From: Vibrio algarum
GTDB lineage: Bacteria; Pseudomonadota; Gammaproteobacteria; Enterobacterales; Vibrionaceae
Reading direction: 5' to 3'
NCBI RefSeq assembly: GCF_028204155.1
Contig: NZ_JAQLOI010000001.1
Span: 1,178,001 to 1,242,000 of the forward strand
Length of the DNA: 64,000 nt
A model generated the notes under the pieces. The model was not told the origin of the DNA and made no database searches. It worked only from the letters and a program-made list of their open reading frames with translations. Below, one piece after another: positions 45,249 through 54,774 of the stretch (positions are counted from its first letter, which is position 1; each line of letters opens with the position of its first letter). Position numbers and translations under genes: made by a program.

Positions 45249-45333
45249 TGGTGCGGAAGGAGAGACTTGAACTCTCACACCTTGCGGCGCCAGAACCTAA
45301 ATCTGGTGCGTCTACCAATTCCGCCACTTCCGC
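45249..45333 (-). tRNA. tRNA-Leu(UAG), copy 7
   Basis: 85 nt with CCA, same as copy 1. Confidence 0.97.
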
Positions 45334-45387
45334 AAATCTTTTTATAATTTCCAGATAGTAGAATTAGTCTATCTAGAAAAGAAAATA

Positions 45388-45464
45388 TGGTGGCTACGAC
45401 GGGATTTGAACCTGTGACCCCATCATTATGAGTGATGTGCTCTAACCAGCTGAGCTACGTAGCC
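45388..45464 (-). tRNA. Elongator tRNA-Met(CAU), copy 3
   Basis: 77 nt with CCA. First gene of the operon, about 40 bp after the predicted transcription start. Confidence 0.96.
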
Positions 45465-45503
45465 AAACTCTCATTGACTAACCGTACGGTCAGCGATGAG
45501 AAC

Positions 45504-45539
45504 GGAGCGCATTATGCGGATCTGTGAGAAAACCGTCAA
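45504..45539 (-). promoter_or_regulatory. Promoter of the tRNA operon with GC-rich discriminator
   Basis: On the minus strand TTGACG (45534-45539) and CATAAT (45511-45516) are 17 bp apart, followed by the discriminator GCGCTCC. A GC-rich discriminator marks stable-RNA promoters under stringent (ppGpp/DksA) control. Confidence 0.85.
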
Positions 45540-45687
45540 CCTATTTTTTGAATAAATCCGGCTAAAAAGATTGTTCGCGTCTTTTTTAAACAAAGATGGC
45601 TTTTTTTGGTTAAAAACTAGTAACATTTCTCTAATAAATTGGGAGTTTAACATCGAAAAAACTAACGATAGAAATCGAGACACAGAA

Positions 45688-45717
45688 ATAAAAAAAGCCA
45701 CTCGATAAAAGTGGCTT
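45688..45717 (-). terminator. ychF terminator
   Basis: On the minus strand AAGCCACT-TTTATCG-AGTGGCTT followed by five or more T, 26 bases after the ychF stop. Confidence 0.9.
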
Positions 45718-45742
45718 ATTTACTAAAGATGCAGTTTGGAGT

Positions 45743-46834
45743 TTATACGTTGAAGCGGAAGTGGACTACATCACCATCTTTAACGATGTAATCTTTACCT
45801 TCTAATCGCCATTTTCCGGCTTCTTTCGCTCCGCTTTCACCGTTAAATTGGATGAAGTCATCATAGCCAACAACTTCAGCACGGATAAAACCTTTCTCAA
45901 AGTCGGTGTGAATTTTACCAGCGGATTGAGGAGCTGTAGCGCCAACAGGTATTGTCCATGCACGAACTTCTTTAACTCCAGCAGTGAAGTACGTCTGAAG
46001 TGTAAGCAAATCGTAACCCGAGCGAATTACACGGTTTAGACCTGGTTCTTCAATGCCCATATCCTCTAGGAATTCAGCACGGTCTTCATCATCTAATTCT
46101 GAAAGTTCAGATTCAATTGCCGCACATACTGCCACTACTACGTTATTCTCATTTTCAGCGTACTGACGTACTTGCTCAAGGTATGGGTTGTTTTCAAAGC
46201 CATCTTCGCTAACATTAGCAATGTACATGGTTGGTTTTAACGTTAAGAAGTTTAGATAACCAATGGCTTTTAACTCTTCTTTCGCTAGTTGAACCGTTCT
46301 TGCCATTCCACCTTCTGTCAGTATTGGTAGCAGCTTTTCTAATACCGTAATTTCGAATTTAGCGTCTTTATCACCACCTTTTGCACGTTTTGCTTGGCGG
46401 TGAATAGCACGTTCGCAAGTATCCAAATCAGCTAGAGCAAGCTCTAAATTGATGATTTCAATATCGTCTAAAGGAGATATTTTACCGGCTACGTGTACGA
46501 TGTTTTCGTCTTCAAAACAGCGCACAACATGACCAATTGCGTCGGTTTCACGGATGTTAGCTAAGAATTTGTTACCTAAGCCTTCACCTTTAGATGCACC
46601 AGCAACTAGCCCAGCGATATCTACAAACTCCATAGTAGTAGGTAGAACTTTTTGAGGGTTTACGATCTTTGCTAATGCATCTAGACGTAAATCAGGCACT
46701 GGTACTATGCCCGTGTTAGGCTCGATAGTACAAAATGGAAAGTTTGCTGCTTCAATACCAGCTTTAGTTAGTGCGTTAAACAGAGTTGATTTACCGACAT
46801 TTGGTAGACCGACGATGCCACATTTAAAACCCAT
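45743..46834 (-). CDS. ychF: Redox-regulated ATPase YchF (OLA1-type)
   Basis: 363 residues. Obg-related P-loop protein that prefers ATP: G1 motif GLPNVGKSTLFNALT, G3 region DIAGLVAGASKGEGLGN, a coiled coil, and a C-terminal TGS domain (about 275-363) with TYFTAGVKEVRAWTI and KDGDVVHFRFNV. It binds ribosomes and takes part in stress and translation control. pth follows upstream, as in most gammaproteobacteria. Confidence 0.97.
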   Translation of the reverse strand: MGFKCGIVGLPNVGKSTLFNALTKAGIEAANFPFCTIEPNTGIVPVPDLRLDALAKIVNPQKVLPTTMEFVDIAGLVAGASKGEGLGNKFLANIRETDAIGHVVRCFEDENIVHVAGKISPLDDIEIINLELALADLDTCERAIHRQAKRAKGGDKDAKFEITVLEKLLPILTEGGMARTVQLAKEELKAIGYLNFLTLKPTMYIANVSEDGFENNPYLEQVRQYAENENNVVVAVCAAIESELSELDDEDRAEFLEDMGIEEPGLNRVIRSGYDLLTLQTYFTAGVKEVRAWTIPVGATAPQSAGKIHTDFEKGFIRAEVVGYDDFIQFNGESGAKEAGKWRLEGKDYIVKDGDVVHFRFNV

Positions 46835-46844
46835 GATATAAACC

Positions 46845-47435
46845 TTATTCTGCTTTGAACGTATGTAAGCGATTTTGTGCTTTGGCTATGCCTTCTTTGA
46901 GCAAGATGTCTAAGCTGCGGACAGATTCGTCGACGACAGCTTCAATACATTCTTGTTCTTTTGCTGGTGCTTTTCCCAGCACATAGCCAGATACTCTATC
47001 TTTATGCCCCGGGTGGCCGATGCCAATCCGCAAGCGATAAAATTCTTTATTGTTGCCTAGTTTGCTGATTGAATCCCTGAGTCCGTTGTGACCGCCATGA
47101 CCGCCACCTTTTTTGAACTTACCAACACCTGGAGGGAGATCTAGCTCGTCGTGAGCGATCATGATTTCTTCCGGTTTGATTTGGTAAAACTTAGCTACGG
47201 CTGCAACTGCCTTGCCAGATAAGTTCATAAACGTGGTTGGAATGAGAAGACGCAAATCCTCCCCGTTCACCATAATTCGTCCAGTATAACCATAGAATTT
47301 TGCTTCGTTCTTTAATGCGATATTGTGGACTCGTGCCAATTCTTCAACAACCCATGCGCCGGCATTATGTCGGGTTTTTGCATATTCAGGACCTGGATTT
47401 GCCAGACCTACGAGCAGTTTTATCTCTTGACTCAC
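46845..47435 (-). CDS. pth: Peptidyl-tRNA hydrolase
   Basis: Recycles peptidyl-tRNA released from stalled ribosomes. I place the start at GTG 47435 (behind AGAGAG), giving 196 residues beginning SQEIKLLVGLANPGPEYA; a 34-residue upstream extension in the same frame is not conserved. Catalytic His is in KTRHNAGAW, Asp in AHDELDLPPG, and FKKGGGHGGHNGL binds the substrate. Full length. Confidence 0.95.
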   Translation of the reverse strand: MSQEIKLLVGLANPGPEYAKTRHNAGAWVVEELARVHNIALKNEAKFYGYTGRIMVNGEDLRLLIPTTFMNLSGKAVAAVAKFYQIKPEEIMIAHDELDLPPGVGKFKKGGGHGGHNGLRDSISKLGNNKEFYRLRIGIGHPGHKDRVSGYVLGKAPAKEQECIEAVVDESVRSLDILLKEGIAKAQNRLHTFKAE

Positions 47436-47530
47436 GGTTAAGATCTCTCTTGGATTTTCAAAAAGCGCCGTATAGTAGCATAGAAATGCTTCAAGGTGCG
47501 AGGTACTAGATACGGCTTTCTTAATAGAAA

Positions 47531-47560
47531 AAAACACCTCTTTAAAAGAGGTGTTTTTAA
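47531..47560 (-). terminator. prs terminator
   Basis: AAAACACCTCTT pairs with AAGAGGTGTTTT around a 3-base loop, with T-rich sequence on the minus strand exit. It lies about 70 bp after prs and 95 bp before the pth start. Confidence 0.8.
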
Positions 47561-47630
47561 AAATTCTAACGGTTATTTACTATAACGAATAAATAGTTTA
47601 GTTAGCGACTAAACACCGTTATTCGCTAAA

Positions 47631-48575
47631 TTAGCTAAACATCGCAGAGATAGACTCTTCATTGCTGATACGACGAATCGCTTCAGCAAGCATGCTAGAT
47701 AGAGTAAGTTGAGTGACTTTACCCGTCGCTGCCATTTCTTTAGAAAGAGTGATGGAGTCAGTAATAATAACTTGGTCTAATACTGAGTTCTTAATGTTTT
47801 TAGCTGCACTACCGGAGAAAACAGCGTGGGTTGCGTATGCAAATACGCGCTTAGCGCCACGTTCTTTAAGTGCTTCCGCTGCTTTACAAAGCGTACCACC
47901 AGTATCGATCATGTCATCAACGATAACACAGTCACGACCTTCGACTTCACCGATTAGGTTCATTACTTCTGATACGTTGGCTCTTGGACGGCGTTTGTCT
48001 ACGATAGCGATATCGATATTTCCTAACGCTTTTGCTGTAGCACGAGCACGTACTACACCACCAAGATCTGGAGAAACAACAACAGGATCTTCAAGACCAC
48101 GTGCTGCCATATCTTCTAGAAGAACAGGGGTGCCGAAGATGTTATCTACTGGTACATCAAAGAAACCTTGAATCTGCTCAGCATGAAGATCGATAGTTAG
48201 TACACGGTCAACACCTACGTTGGAAAGGAAGTCAGCAACAACCTTCGCAGTGATAGGCACACGGGCAGAGCGAACGCGTCGATCTTGGCGTGCATATCCA
48301 AAGTATGGGATTACAGCAGTAATACGGCCAGCTGAAGCACGGCGCATTGCATCAATCATTACTACCAATTCCATTAGGTTGTCATTAGTAGGGGCACAAG
48401 TTGATTGGATGATGAATACGTCACTACCACGAACGTTTTCGTTAATTTGAACCGCTATTTCTCCATCAGAGAAACGGTCAACAGTAGCATCACCAAGTGA
48501 AATATAGAGACGATCAGCAATACGTTGGGCTAGTTCAGGTGTAGCGTTACCAGCAAATAGCTTCATATCAGGCAC
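47631..48575 (-). CDS. prs: Ribose-phosphate pyrophosphokinase
   Basis: Makes PRPP for nucleotide, histidine and NAD synthesis. 314 residues: MKLFAGNATPELAQRIA, ATP-site RQDRRVRSARVPITAK, catalytic flexible-loop lysine/arginine region VDKRRPRANVSE, and the PRPP loop CVIVDDMIDTGGTLCKAA. It lies 64 bp after ispE on the same strand. Confidence 0.98.
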   Translation of the reverse strand: MPDMKLFAGNATPELAQRIADRLYISLGDATVDRFSDGEIAVQINENVRGSDVFIIQSTCAPTNDNLMELVVMIDAMRRASAGRITAVIPYFGYARQDRRVRSARVPITAKVVADFLSNVGVDRVLTIDLHAEQIQGFFDVPVDNIFGTPVLLEDMAARGLEDPVVVSPDLGGVVRARATAKALGNIDIAIVDKRRPRANVSEVMNLIGEVEGRDCVIVDDMIDTGGTLCKAAEALKERGAKRVFAYATHAVFSGSAAKNIKNSVLDQVIITDSITLSKEMAATGKVTQLTLSSMLAEAIRRISNEESISAMFS

Positions 48576-48639
48576 AGTGGAAACCTCAGGGTTGCGTCCA
48601 GTTTTTAAATTAGGTTGGGTGTAAACCAGTTACTCTATT

Positions 48640-49512
48640 CTAGGATTTGTTGGTCAAAGAATTCTTGTAGCTAGTTAGTGCCTCATGCAATGGGGAGCAG
48701 TTTTTCCCTTTAGCAATAAAACTTGAGACAGTGTCAGGAAGTTTAGCACGAATCTTCTCTGCTTCGAATTTGTTATCAAACTCAGAAAACAGACATGACC
48801 CCGTACCAGTCAATCTCGACGGCGCGTATTGTAGCAGCCATGAAAGTTGCTTATCAACCTCTGGATAAAGTAATTGTACGATTTTTTCGCAATCGTTTTC
48901 GTGTGATCTAGTTAACAACTCCGCTATAGCTCGCTTTGGCGTATTTCTAGTCAGGTCAGGATGAGAAAAAATTTCTGCGGTAGGGATACTTACATCAGGC
49001 CTTACTACTAAATACCACTTTTCAAGTGGGGTTACTTTTTGCAGTTGCTCTCCCACACCTTCTGCAAATGCGGAGAACCCTTTCACAAAAATTGGGACAT
49101 CAGCACCAAGCTTTAAACCTATCTCTGCGAGTTCATCGAAGGAGAGGTTGAGGTCCCATAGGAAATTTAATGCAACAAGTGTGGTTGCTGCATTGGAAGA
49201 ACCACCACCAATACCTCCACCCATAGGGAGTATTTTGTCTAAATGGATTTCTGCACCATAAGATCCGGAGGTTTTTTGTTGAAGAGCTTTAGCCGCTTTC
49301 CATACTAAATTGCTTTCTACAGGAACACCCTCTAATTCCGGTGTCAGAGTGATTTCGTTAGAAGAATTGGCTTTGATAGTTAATGTGTCGCCATAATCTA
49401 AGAACTGAAATAAAGTTTGGAGCTCATGGTATCCGTCTGCTCTTCTACTGTTGATATAGAGAAATAGATTTAGTTTTGCAGGGGAAGGCCACGAAGTTGA
49501 CTGAGATATCAT
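48640..49512 (-). CDS. ispE: 4-diphosphocytidyl-2-C-methyl-D-erythritol kinase
   Basis: GHMP kinase of the MEP isoprenoid pathway. I choose ATG 49512, whose ATGA overlaps the lolB stop, giving 290 residues starting MISQSTSWPSPAKLNLFLYI; an ATG 15 bases upstream is possible. ATP loop LPMGGGIGGGSSNAATTL and the catalytic aspartate region LGADVPIFVKG are present. The lolB-ispE-prs order is that of E. coli. Confidence 0.96.
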   Translation of the reverse strand: MISQSTSWPSPAKLNLFLYINSRRADGYHELQTLFQFLDYGDTLTIKANSSNEITLTPELEGVPVESNLVWKAAKALQQKTSGSYGAEIHLDKILPMGGGIGGGSSNAATTLVALNFLWDLNLSFDELAEIGLKLGADVPIFVKGFSAFAEGVGEQLQKVTPLEKWYLVVRPDVSIPTAEIFSHPDLTRNTPKRAIAELLTRSHENDCEKIVQLLYPEVDKQLSWLLQYAPSRLTGTGSCLFSEFDNKFEAEKIRAKLPDTVSSFIAKGKNCSPLHEALTSYKNSLTNKS

Positions 49513-50114
49513 GAATTTATTACCCATTTTGAAATCGCAATTTTAATTCGAGTGTCAGTGGAATGCAGAGTCATTTGATTAGGAATAGGTAGGCCATTGT
49601 AATCCTGATAACGAGTGTAATCTAATGTCCAATTACGGTTACGGTTTCTTTTTTGTAAAGAATTTAGCGTGTTAGTCTCGTTAAACTGGAAAGTATCAGC
49701 TTGAGTTGGCAGGCCAATTATCCAATATTTTAATTGGGAAACAGGAAATTCCAAACCTGTGAGCCTAGAAAATAAGACATTGGCATCTTTATCTTCGTAA
49801 ATTTGTTCGTCACTGGTAACCACTTTGGATCCATCAGGTGTCATAGTGAGTGTTAACACGGTAGATCCAAACAGATTAATCAAACGAAGTTCGCTTTTGT
49901 TTTCGGTATGCTTCCAATAAAAATTTAAACTAAGGGTATCGTTTGGCCCGCGATAACCTAATTTTCCAGTTGCTTGAAATGAACGGATGTTCGATAAGCG
50001 TGTACTGTGATTCTCCCATTCAACATTAGTGGTTGAGTTTTCTGGGAGGGTGCTACAAGCAGAAACGAAAAAAAGTAGGCACGTACAGACAAAGTATTTA
50101 TGTAATATTTTCAT
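49509..50114 (-). CDS. lolB: Outer-membrane lipoprotein receptor LolB
   Basis: Takes lipoproteins from LolA and inserts them into the outer membrane. 201 residues with lipobox LLFFVSACSTL. The lipocalin-like sheet includes FQATGKLGYRGPNDTLSLNF, LFGSTVLTLTM and LKYWIIGLP, with an exposed leucine-type loop region near residue 90. Divergent from hemA and overlapping ispE. Confidence 0.94.
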   Translation of the reverse strand: MKILHKYFVCTCLLFFVSACSTLPENSTTNVEWENHSTRLSNIRSFQATGKLGYRGPNDTLSLNFYWKHTENKSELRLINLFGSTVLTLTMTPDGSKVVTSDEQIYEDKDANVLFSRLTGLEFPVSQLKYWIIGLPTQADTFQFNETNTLNSLQKRNRNRNWTLDYTRYQDYNGLPIPNQMTLHSTDTRIKIAISKWVINS

Positions 50115-50277
50115 TATTGGTCAATAATCATGCAAATTTAGTAAGTCTTTAGGGGTAACTATATCATCTAAATCACGAACTCATAAAAACATCGCTCTGC
50201 CGCTCTTTCAATAAGTAGGCCCATCAAGTAAAATTCTTCCCCTTAATTTGTATTTTAACCCTGAGATTCTTTATTCC

Positions 50278-51543
50278 ATGTCCTTGCTTGCTATTGGTAT
50301 CAATCACAATACAGCGTCGGTTGAATTGCGAGAAAAGGTTGCTTTTTCCCCAGAGAAATTAGCTGAGGCTCACAAGCAACTGGAAGCAGATTCAAATATA
50401 AAAAGTGGCGTTATTGTCTCCACTTGTAATCGAACAGAGATTTATTTTGATGTAAAGCCAGCAAGTAGAGGTAAAGTGATTGATTGGATGACTGAATTTC
50501 ATCAGGTTAAGCCTGAAGAGATCAAGTCGTGTCTGTATGTCCATGAAGACCAAGCTGCGATAAAGCATTTAATGCGAGTTTCATGTGGCTTAGATTCTCT
50601 GGTATTAGGGGAACCTCAAATCTTAGGGCAAGTTAAGCAGGCGTATTCAAGTGCAAGAGAGCTTAAGTCTGTTGATGGGACGATGGAAAAGTTATTTCAA
50701 AAAACCTTTTCTGTGGCAAAAAGAGTTCGAACTGAAACTGAGATCGGTGGCAGTGCTGTTTCGGTTGCTTATGCTGCTTGTACTCTTGCTAAACACATTT
50801 TCGAATCACTTTCTAAATCAACGGTACTACTAGTCGGTGCAGGCGAAACGATAGAACTCGTTGCAAAACACCTTTCCGACAATGGCTGCGAAAATATCAT
50901 TGTTGCCAATCGAACTCGAGAACGTGCGCTGGGTTTAGCTAAGCAGTTTAATGCCGAAGTCATCAGCCTCGAAGAAATACCAGACCATCTGCATAGGGCC
51001 GATATTGTTATCAGTTCAACAGCGAGTCCTCTGCCAATTATTGGTAAAGGTATGGTAGAAACGGCGTTGAAAAAACGAAAACGTCAACCGATACTTATTG
51101 TCGACATAGCGGTTCCTAGAGATGTAGAGCAGCAAGTTGGCGACTTAAACGATATTTATCTTTATACTGTCGACGATTTACAATCTATTGTTCAGCAAAA
51201 TATGGAACAGCGCAAAGTAGAAGCTATCCAAGCGGAGGCGATTGTCTCTGAAGAAAGTATCGCATTTATGACTTGGTTACGTTCTTTGCATGCGGTTGAT
51301 AGTATTAGAGAGTTTCGCACTTCGGCTAATGAAATTAGAGAAGAACTTATTGCGAAAAGCTTACAGTCACTCGCGGCTGGTAGCGACCCTGAGAAAGTAT
51401 TACTAGAACTGAGCAATAAATTAACCAATAGATTAATCCACGCTCCTACCCGAGCATTGCAAAGTGCAGCGGAGCAAGGTGATCCAGAAAAACTTTCTGT
51501 AATTAGGCAGAGTATAGGTCTAGACGACCTACAACAAAATTAA
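50278..51543 (+). CDS. hemA: Glutamyl-tRNA reductase
   Basis: First step of C5-pathway tetrapyrrole synthesis. 421 residues from ATG 50278, starting SLLAIGINHNTASVELREKV; a longer frame to 50248 is not conserved. Catalytic cysteine is in VSTCNRTEIYF, with GLDSLVLGEPQILGQVKQAY, and an NADPH domain VLLVGAGETIELVAKHL. A C-terminal dimerisation helix follows. It heads hemA-prfA-prmC-sirB2-sirB1-kdsA. Confidence 0.97.
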   Translation: MSLLAIGINHNTASVELREKVAFSPEKLAEAHKQLEADSNIKSGVIVSTCNRTEIYFDVKPASRGKVIDWMTEFHQVKPEEIKSCLYVHEDQAAIKHLMRVSCGLDSLVLGEPQILGQVKQAYSSARELKSVDGTMEKLFQKTFSVAKRVRTETEIGGSAVSVAYAACTLAKHIFESLSKSTVLLVGAGETIELVAKHLSDNGCENIIVANRTRERALGLAKQFNAEVISLEEIPDHLHRADIVISSTASPLPIIGKGMVETALKKRKRQPILIVDIAVPRDVEQQVGDLNDIYLYTVDDLQSIVQQNMEQRKVEAIQAEAIVSEESIAFMTWLRSLHAVDSIREFRTSANEIREELIAKSLQSLAAGSDPEKVLLELSNKLTNRLIHAPTRALQSAAEQGDPEKLSVIRQSIGLDDLQQN

Positions 51544-51551
51544 AGAAGATT

Positions 51552-52640
51552 ATGAAACAATCCATTTTGACTAAGCTTGAAACTCTAGTAGAACGTTATG
51601 AAGAGGTTCAGCACTTACTTGGTGATCCTGACGTTCTTGGTGACCAAAATAAATTTCGCGCACTCTCTAAAGAGTATTCTCAATTAGAAGAGGTCACTAA
51701 GTGTTTCCAAGCGTATCAACAAGCCCAAGAAGATCTTGTCGCTGCTGAAGAAATGGCGATGGAAGATGACGCAGAAATGCGCGAGATGGCGCAAGAAGAG
51801 ATTAAAGAGTCTAAAGCAGCAATCGAAAAATTGGCTGATGACCTACAGATTTTATTGATACCAAAAGATCCAAATGATGAGCGCGGTTGCTTTTTAGAAA
51901 TCCGCGCTGGCGCTGGTGGTGATGAAGCTGGCATTTTTGCAGGTGACCTTTTCCGTATGTATAGCCGTTTCACAGAGAAAAAGGGATGGCGTATTGAGGT
52001 GATGAGCTCGAATGAATCTGAGCAAGGTGGTTATAAAGAGATGATCGCTAAAGTCAGTGGTGAAGGTGCTTTTGGTGTGCTTAAGTTTGAATCTGGTGGT
52101 CATCGAGTACAGCGAGTGCCAGCTACAGAATCGCAAGGCCGTGTACACACGTCCGCATGTACAGTAGCGGTAATGGCTGAAATTCCTGAAGCGGACCTTC
52201 CTGAAATCAAATCGGCAGATCTGAAAATAGATACTTTCCGTTCATCCGGTGCTGGTGGTCAGCACGTCAATACAACTGATTCTGCAATTCGAATTACACA
52301 CTTACCAACGGGTACAGTTGTCGAATGTCAAGATGAGCGTTCTCAGCATAAAAACAAGGCTAAGGCTATGGCAGTTTTAGCGGCACGAATTATTCAAGCT
52401 GAGCAAGCAAGACGTGCTGAAGAAGTTTCAGATACTCGCCGTAACCTACTAGGATCTGGCGATAGAAGTGATCGAATTCGCACCTATAATTACCCTCAAG
52501 GTCGTGTATCTGATCACCGAATTAACCTGACGTTATACCGTTTATCGGAAGTAATGGAAGGTGATCTACAAAGCCTTGTTGATCCAGTAATTCAAGAGTA
52601 CCAAGCAGACCAATTAGCTGCTCTTGCAGAACAAAATTAA
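51552..52640 (+). CDS. prfA: Peptide chain release factor 1
   Basis: Reads UAA and UAG. 362 residues: N-terminal coiled domain, stop-codon recognition PAT in RVQRVPATESQGRVHTS, and the catalytic GGQ in RSSGAGGQHVNTTDSA whose glutamine is methylated by PrmC, encoded next. It lies 8 bp after hemA with a short AAGAAG-type binding site. Confidence 0.98.
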   Translation: MKQSILTKLETLVERYEEVQHLLGDPDVLGDQNKFRALSKEYSQLEEVTKCFQAYQQAQEDLVAAEEMAMEDDAEMREMAQEEIKESKAAIEKLADDLQILLIPKDPNDERGCFLEIRAGAGGDEAGIFAGDLFRMYSRFTEKKGWRIEVMSSNESEQGGYKEMIAKVSGEGAFGVLKFESGGHRVQRVPATESQGRVHTSACTVAVMAEIPEADLPEIKSADLKIDTFRSSGAGGQHVNTTDSAIRITHLPTGTVVECQDERSQHKNKAKAMAVLAARIIQAEQARRAEEVSDTRRNLLGSGDRSDRIRTYNYPQGRVSDHRINLTLYRLSEVMEGDLQSLVDPVIQEYQADQLAALAEQN

Positions 52641-52659
52641 TCCAGGGTTTACCTTGTCT

Positions 52660-53532
52660 ATGAAGAGCAATTTGTCTATTGAGGCAATACTAAAGGCGGC
52701 AATCATTAAGCTTGCAGAAAGCGGAAGTGAGTCGCCTTCTTTAGATGCGGCGGTATTACTTTGCCATGTTCTGGATAAACCGCGCAGTTATCTCTTAACG
52801 TGGCCAGAGAAGCAACTGACCGCTGAGATGCAAAAACAGTTTGATCTGTTTTTGAAAAGACGTCTCGTAGGCGAGCCTATTGCTTATATTACAGGTGAAC
52901 GTGAGTTTTGGTCTCTACCTTTGATGGTTTCACCTTCAACTCTTATTCCTCGACCAGATACGGAACGTCTGGTCGAAGTAGCATTAAGTAAAGTGTCTAA
53001 TAAGCCGTGCCAAATATTGGATCTAGGAACAGGAACAGGCGCTATTGCTCTTGCGATTGCCTTTGAATACCCTCAGCACACAGTAACTGGGGTCGATATC
53101 CGTGTTGAGGCAAAAGAGTTGGCTGAGAAAAACGCTAAGAAACTGGCAATAGATAATGTTGAGTTCTTACAAGGTAGTTGGTTTGAGCCATTAGAAAACA
53201 AGTGTAGTGACAGTGGAACAAAATTTGCTTTGATTGTTTCCAATCCACCTTATATCGAAAAAGATGATCCTCACCTTGTTTCTGGTGATGTAAGATTTGA
53301 ACCAATGAGTGCATTGGTTGCCGAAGAAAAAGGCTTTTCCGATATACGTATTATAGCGACTAAGGCATTAGTTCATTTAGAAGATAATGGTTGGCTACTG
53401 TTTGAGCACGGTTTTGAACAGGCTCATGATGTACGAGAGTTAATGATATCTTTGGGGTATACCGACGTGTCGACTGAGCAAGATTATGCAGGTAATGACA
53501 GAGTTACCTACGGTCGATACGGTTCAATTTGA
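52660..53532 (+). CDS. prmC: Release factor glutamine N5-methyltransferase
   Basis: Methylates the GGQ glutamine of RF1 and RF2. With ATG 52660 it has 290 residues; a TTG at 52654 is better spaced from CAGGG and may be the real start. The SAM motif is ILDLGTGTGAIALAIA and the catalytic motif IVSNPPYIEKDDPHL. The N-terminal helical domain matches the family. It follows prfA within 20 bp. Confidence 0.95.
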   Translation: MKSNLSIEAILKAAIIKLAESGSESPSLDAAVLLCHVLDKPRSYLLTWPEKQLTAEMQKQFDLFLKRRLVGEPIAYITGEREFWSLPLMVSPSTLIPRPDTERLVEVALSKVSNKPCQILDLGTGTGAIALAIAFEYPQHTVTGVDIRVEAKELAEKNAKKLAIDNVEFLQGSWFEPLENKCSDSGTKFALIVSNPPYIEKDDPHLVSGDVRFEPMSALVAEEKGFSDIRIIATKALVHLEDNGWLLFEHGFEQAHDVRELMISLGYTDVSTEQDYAGNDRVTYGRYGSI

Positions 53533-53553
53533 TAAATATAAAGAGAAATCATA

Positions 53554-53937
53554 GTGTATTTTGCTTTAAAAAACATCCACATGCTATCTATCGCAATAAG
53601 CGCGATTTTATTATCTATTCGTTATGCGTTAATGATGGCAAACTCTCCAATGATAGAGAAGAAGTTCTTAAAAATTTCACCGCATGTTGTTGATACGGTT
53701 TTATTGCTTTCTGGTATTGGGTTGATATTCAGTTTAGGGTTCATTCCTTTTTCACCGGGTAATGAGTGGTTTACAGAAAAAGTGACCTGTATATTAGCGT
53801 ATTTCGCATTGGGTTTCTTTACGCTTCATGTGGCTAAGAATCGCCTACTAAGAACCTTTGCTTTTTTTGGCGCATTAGGCTGGCTTTTGATGGCAGGTAA
53901 AATAGCGATAACCAAAGTACCGGCATTAATGGGGTAA
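53554..53937 (+). CDS. SirB2-family membrane protein
   Basis: 127 residues from a GTG start, with four predicted membrane helices (about 7-25, 46-64, 74-92 and 102-122). The pattern HMLSIAISAILLSIRYALMM and FFGALGWLLMAGKIAI fits SirB2. Function is unknown. In E. coli and Salmonella the sirB genes lie in the same hemA-kdsA operon. Confidence 0.85.
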   Translation: MYFALKNIHMLSIAISAILLSIRYALMMANSPMIEKKFLKISPHVVDTVLLLSGIGLIFSLGFIPFSPGNEWFTEKVTCILAYFALGFFTLHVAKNRLLRTFAFFGALGWLLMAGKIAITKVPALMG

Positions 53938-53940
53938 GTT

Positions 53941-54750
53941 GTGTTTACATTATTCGATGAAGATTTAGATGGAATGGACATTGTTGAAGGGGCTTTAGCG
54001 CTCAATCATGCGATTAATTCCGATACAGACGTAGTTTGGGTAAAAGCCGAGTTAGCTAATCTATTGAGTGAGATAGAACTAGCATTGGTAAATGAGAGCG
54101 ATGAAAAACAGAAATTTGATTCGTTTGTGCGCTACTTTTATTATGATCTAGGGTTTAAAGGCGATAGTGAAGCTTATTTCTCATCTGAGAATGTATTTAT
54201 CGATACAGTATTAAAGCGCAGGAAAGGTATCCCAGTGAGTCTTGGCGCTCTGTTTCTTTATTTTGCTGGTAAGTTAGGCTTTCCGGTTGAAGGAATTACC
54301 TTTCCAACTCAGTTCTTGGTGAAATTGGCATGGCCTGATGAAAAAGTGCAATATATTAACCCGTACAATGGAGAGTATGTTGCTAAAAAGATTCTGACAG
54401 CGTGGCTTATAGGGCAGGAAGGTCCTTTGGCTAAGTTGAAGCCAGAGCATCTCAAAACCGCTGATCACCCAACGATTATTGGCCGTTGGTTGGCAGTGAC
54501 AAAAAGCGCGCTATTAAGAGAAGAACGTTATACTTTGGCACTTAGATGTACTGATTTAGCGTTAACTTTTGTTCCAGATGATCCTTATGAAATCAGAGAC
54601 CGAGGATTTATTTATCAGCAACTCGACTGTCATCAGATAGCAAAGTCTGATTATCAATTTTTTATTGACCAATGTCCGGAAGACCCCGCTGCTGAGTTGC
54701 TGAAAAGTCAGCTAAGGGCATTGGACTCAAATGTTATTACTATCCACTAG
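53941..54750 (+). CDS. SirB1-family protein (transglutaminase-like plus TPR)
   Basis: 269 residues from GTG 53941, four bases after the sirB2 stop. The N-terminal half is the SirB1 transglutaminase-like domain with RRKGIPVSLGALFLYFAGKL and GITFPTQFLVKL; the canonical catalytic cysteine does not stand out, so the domain may be non-catalytic. The C-terminal 90 residues look like TPR helices (ALRCTDLALTFVPDDPYEIR). Function is unknown. Confidence 0.86.
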   Translation: MFTLFDEDLDGMDIVEGALALNHAINSDTDVVWVKAELANLLSEIELALVNESDEKQKFDSFVRYFYYDLGFKGDSEAYFSSENVFIDTVLKRRKGIPVSLGALFLYFAGKLGFPVEGITFPTQFLVKLAWPDEKVQYINPYNGEYVAKKILTAWLIGQEGPLAKLKPEHLKTADHPTIIGRWLAVTKSALLREERYTLALRCTDLALTFVPDDPYEIRDRGFIYQQLDCHQIAKSDYQFFIDQCPEDPAAELLKSQLRALDSNVITIH

Positions 54751-54774
54751 TTAATTAAAAATAGAGAGATGAAA

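Noticed and set aside
43118..45358. Several open frames of 60-111 codons, repeated and nearly identical
   Set aside because: They run through the tRNA-Leu and tRNA-Gln genes on the opposite strand and repeat because the tRNAs repeat.
43159..45464. Regular repeats that might suggest a CRISPR array
   Set aside because: Repeats are complete tRNA genes with CCA ends; there are no short repeats with unique spacers and no cas genes in the window.
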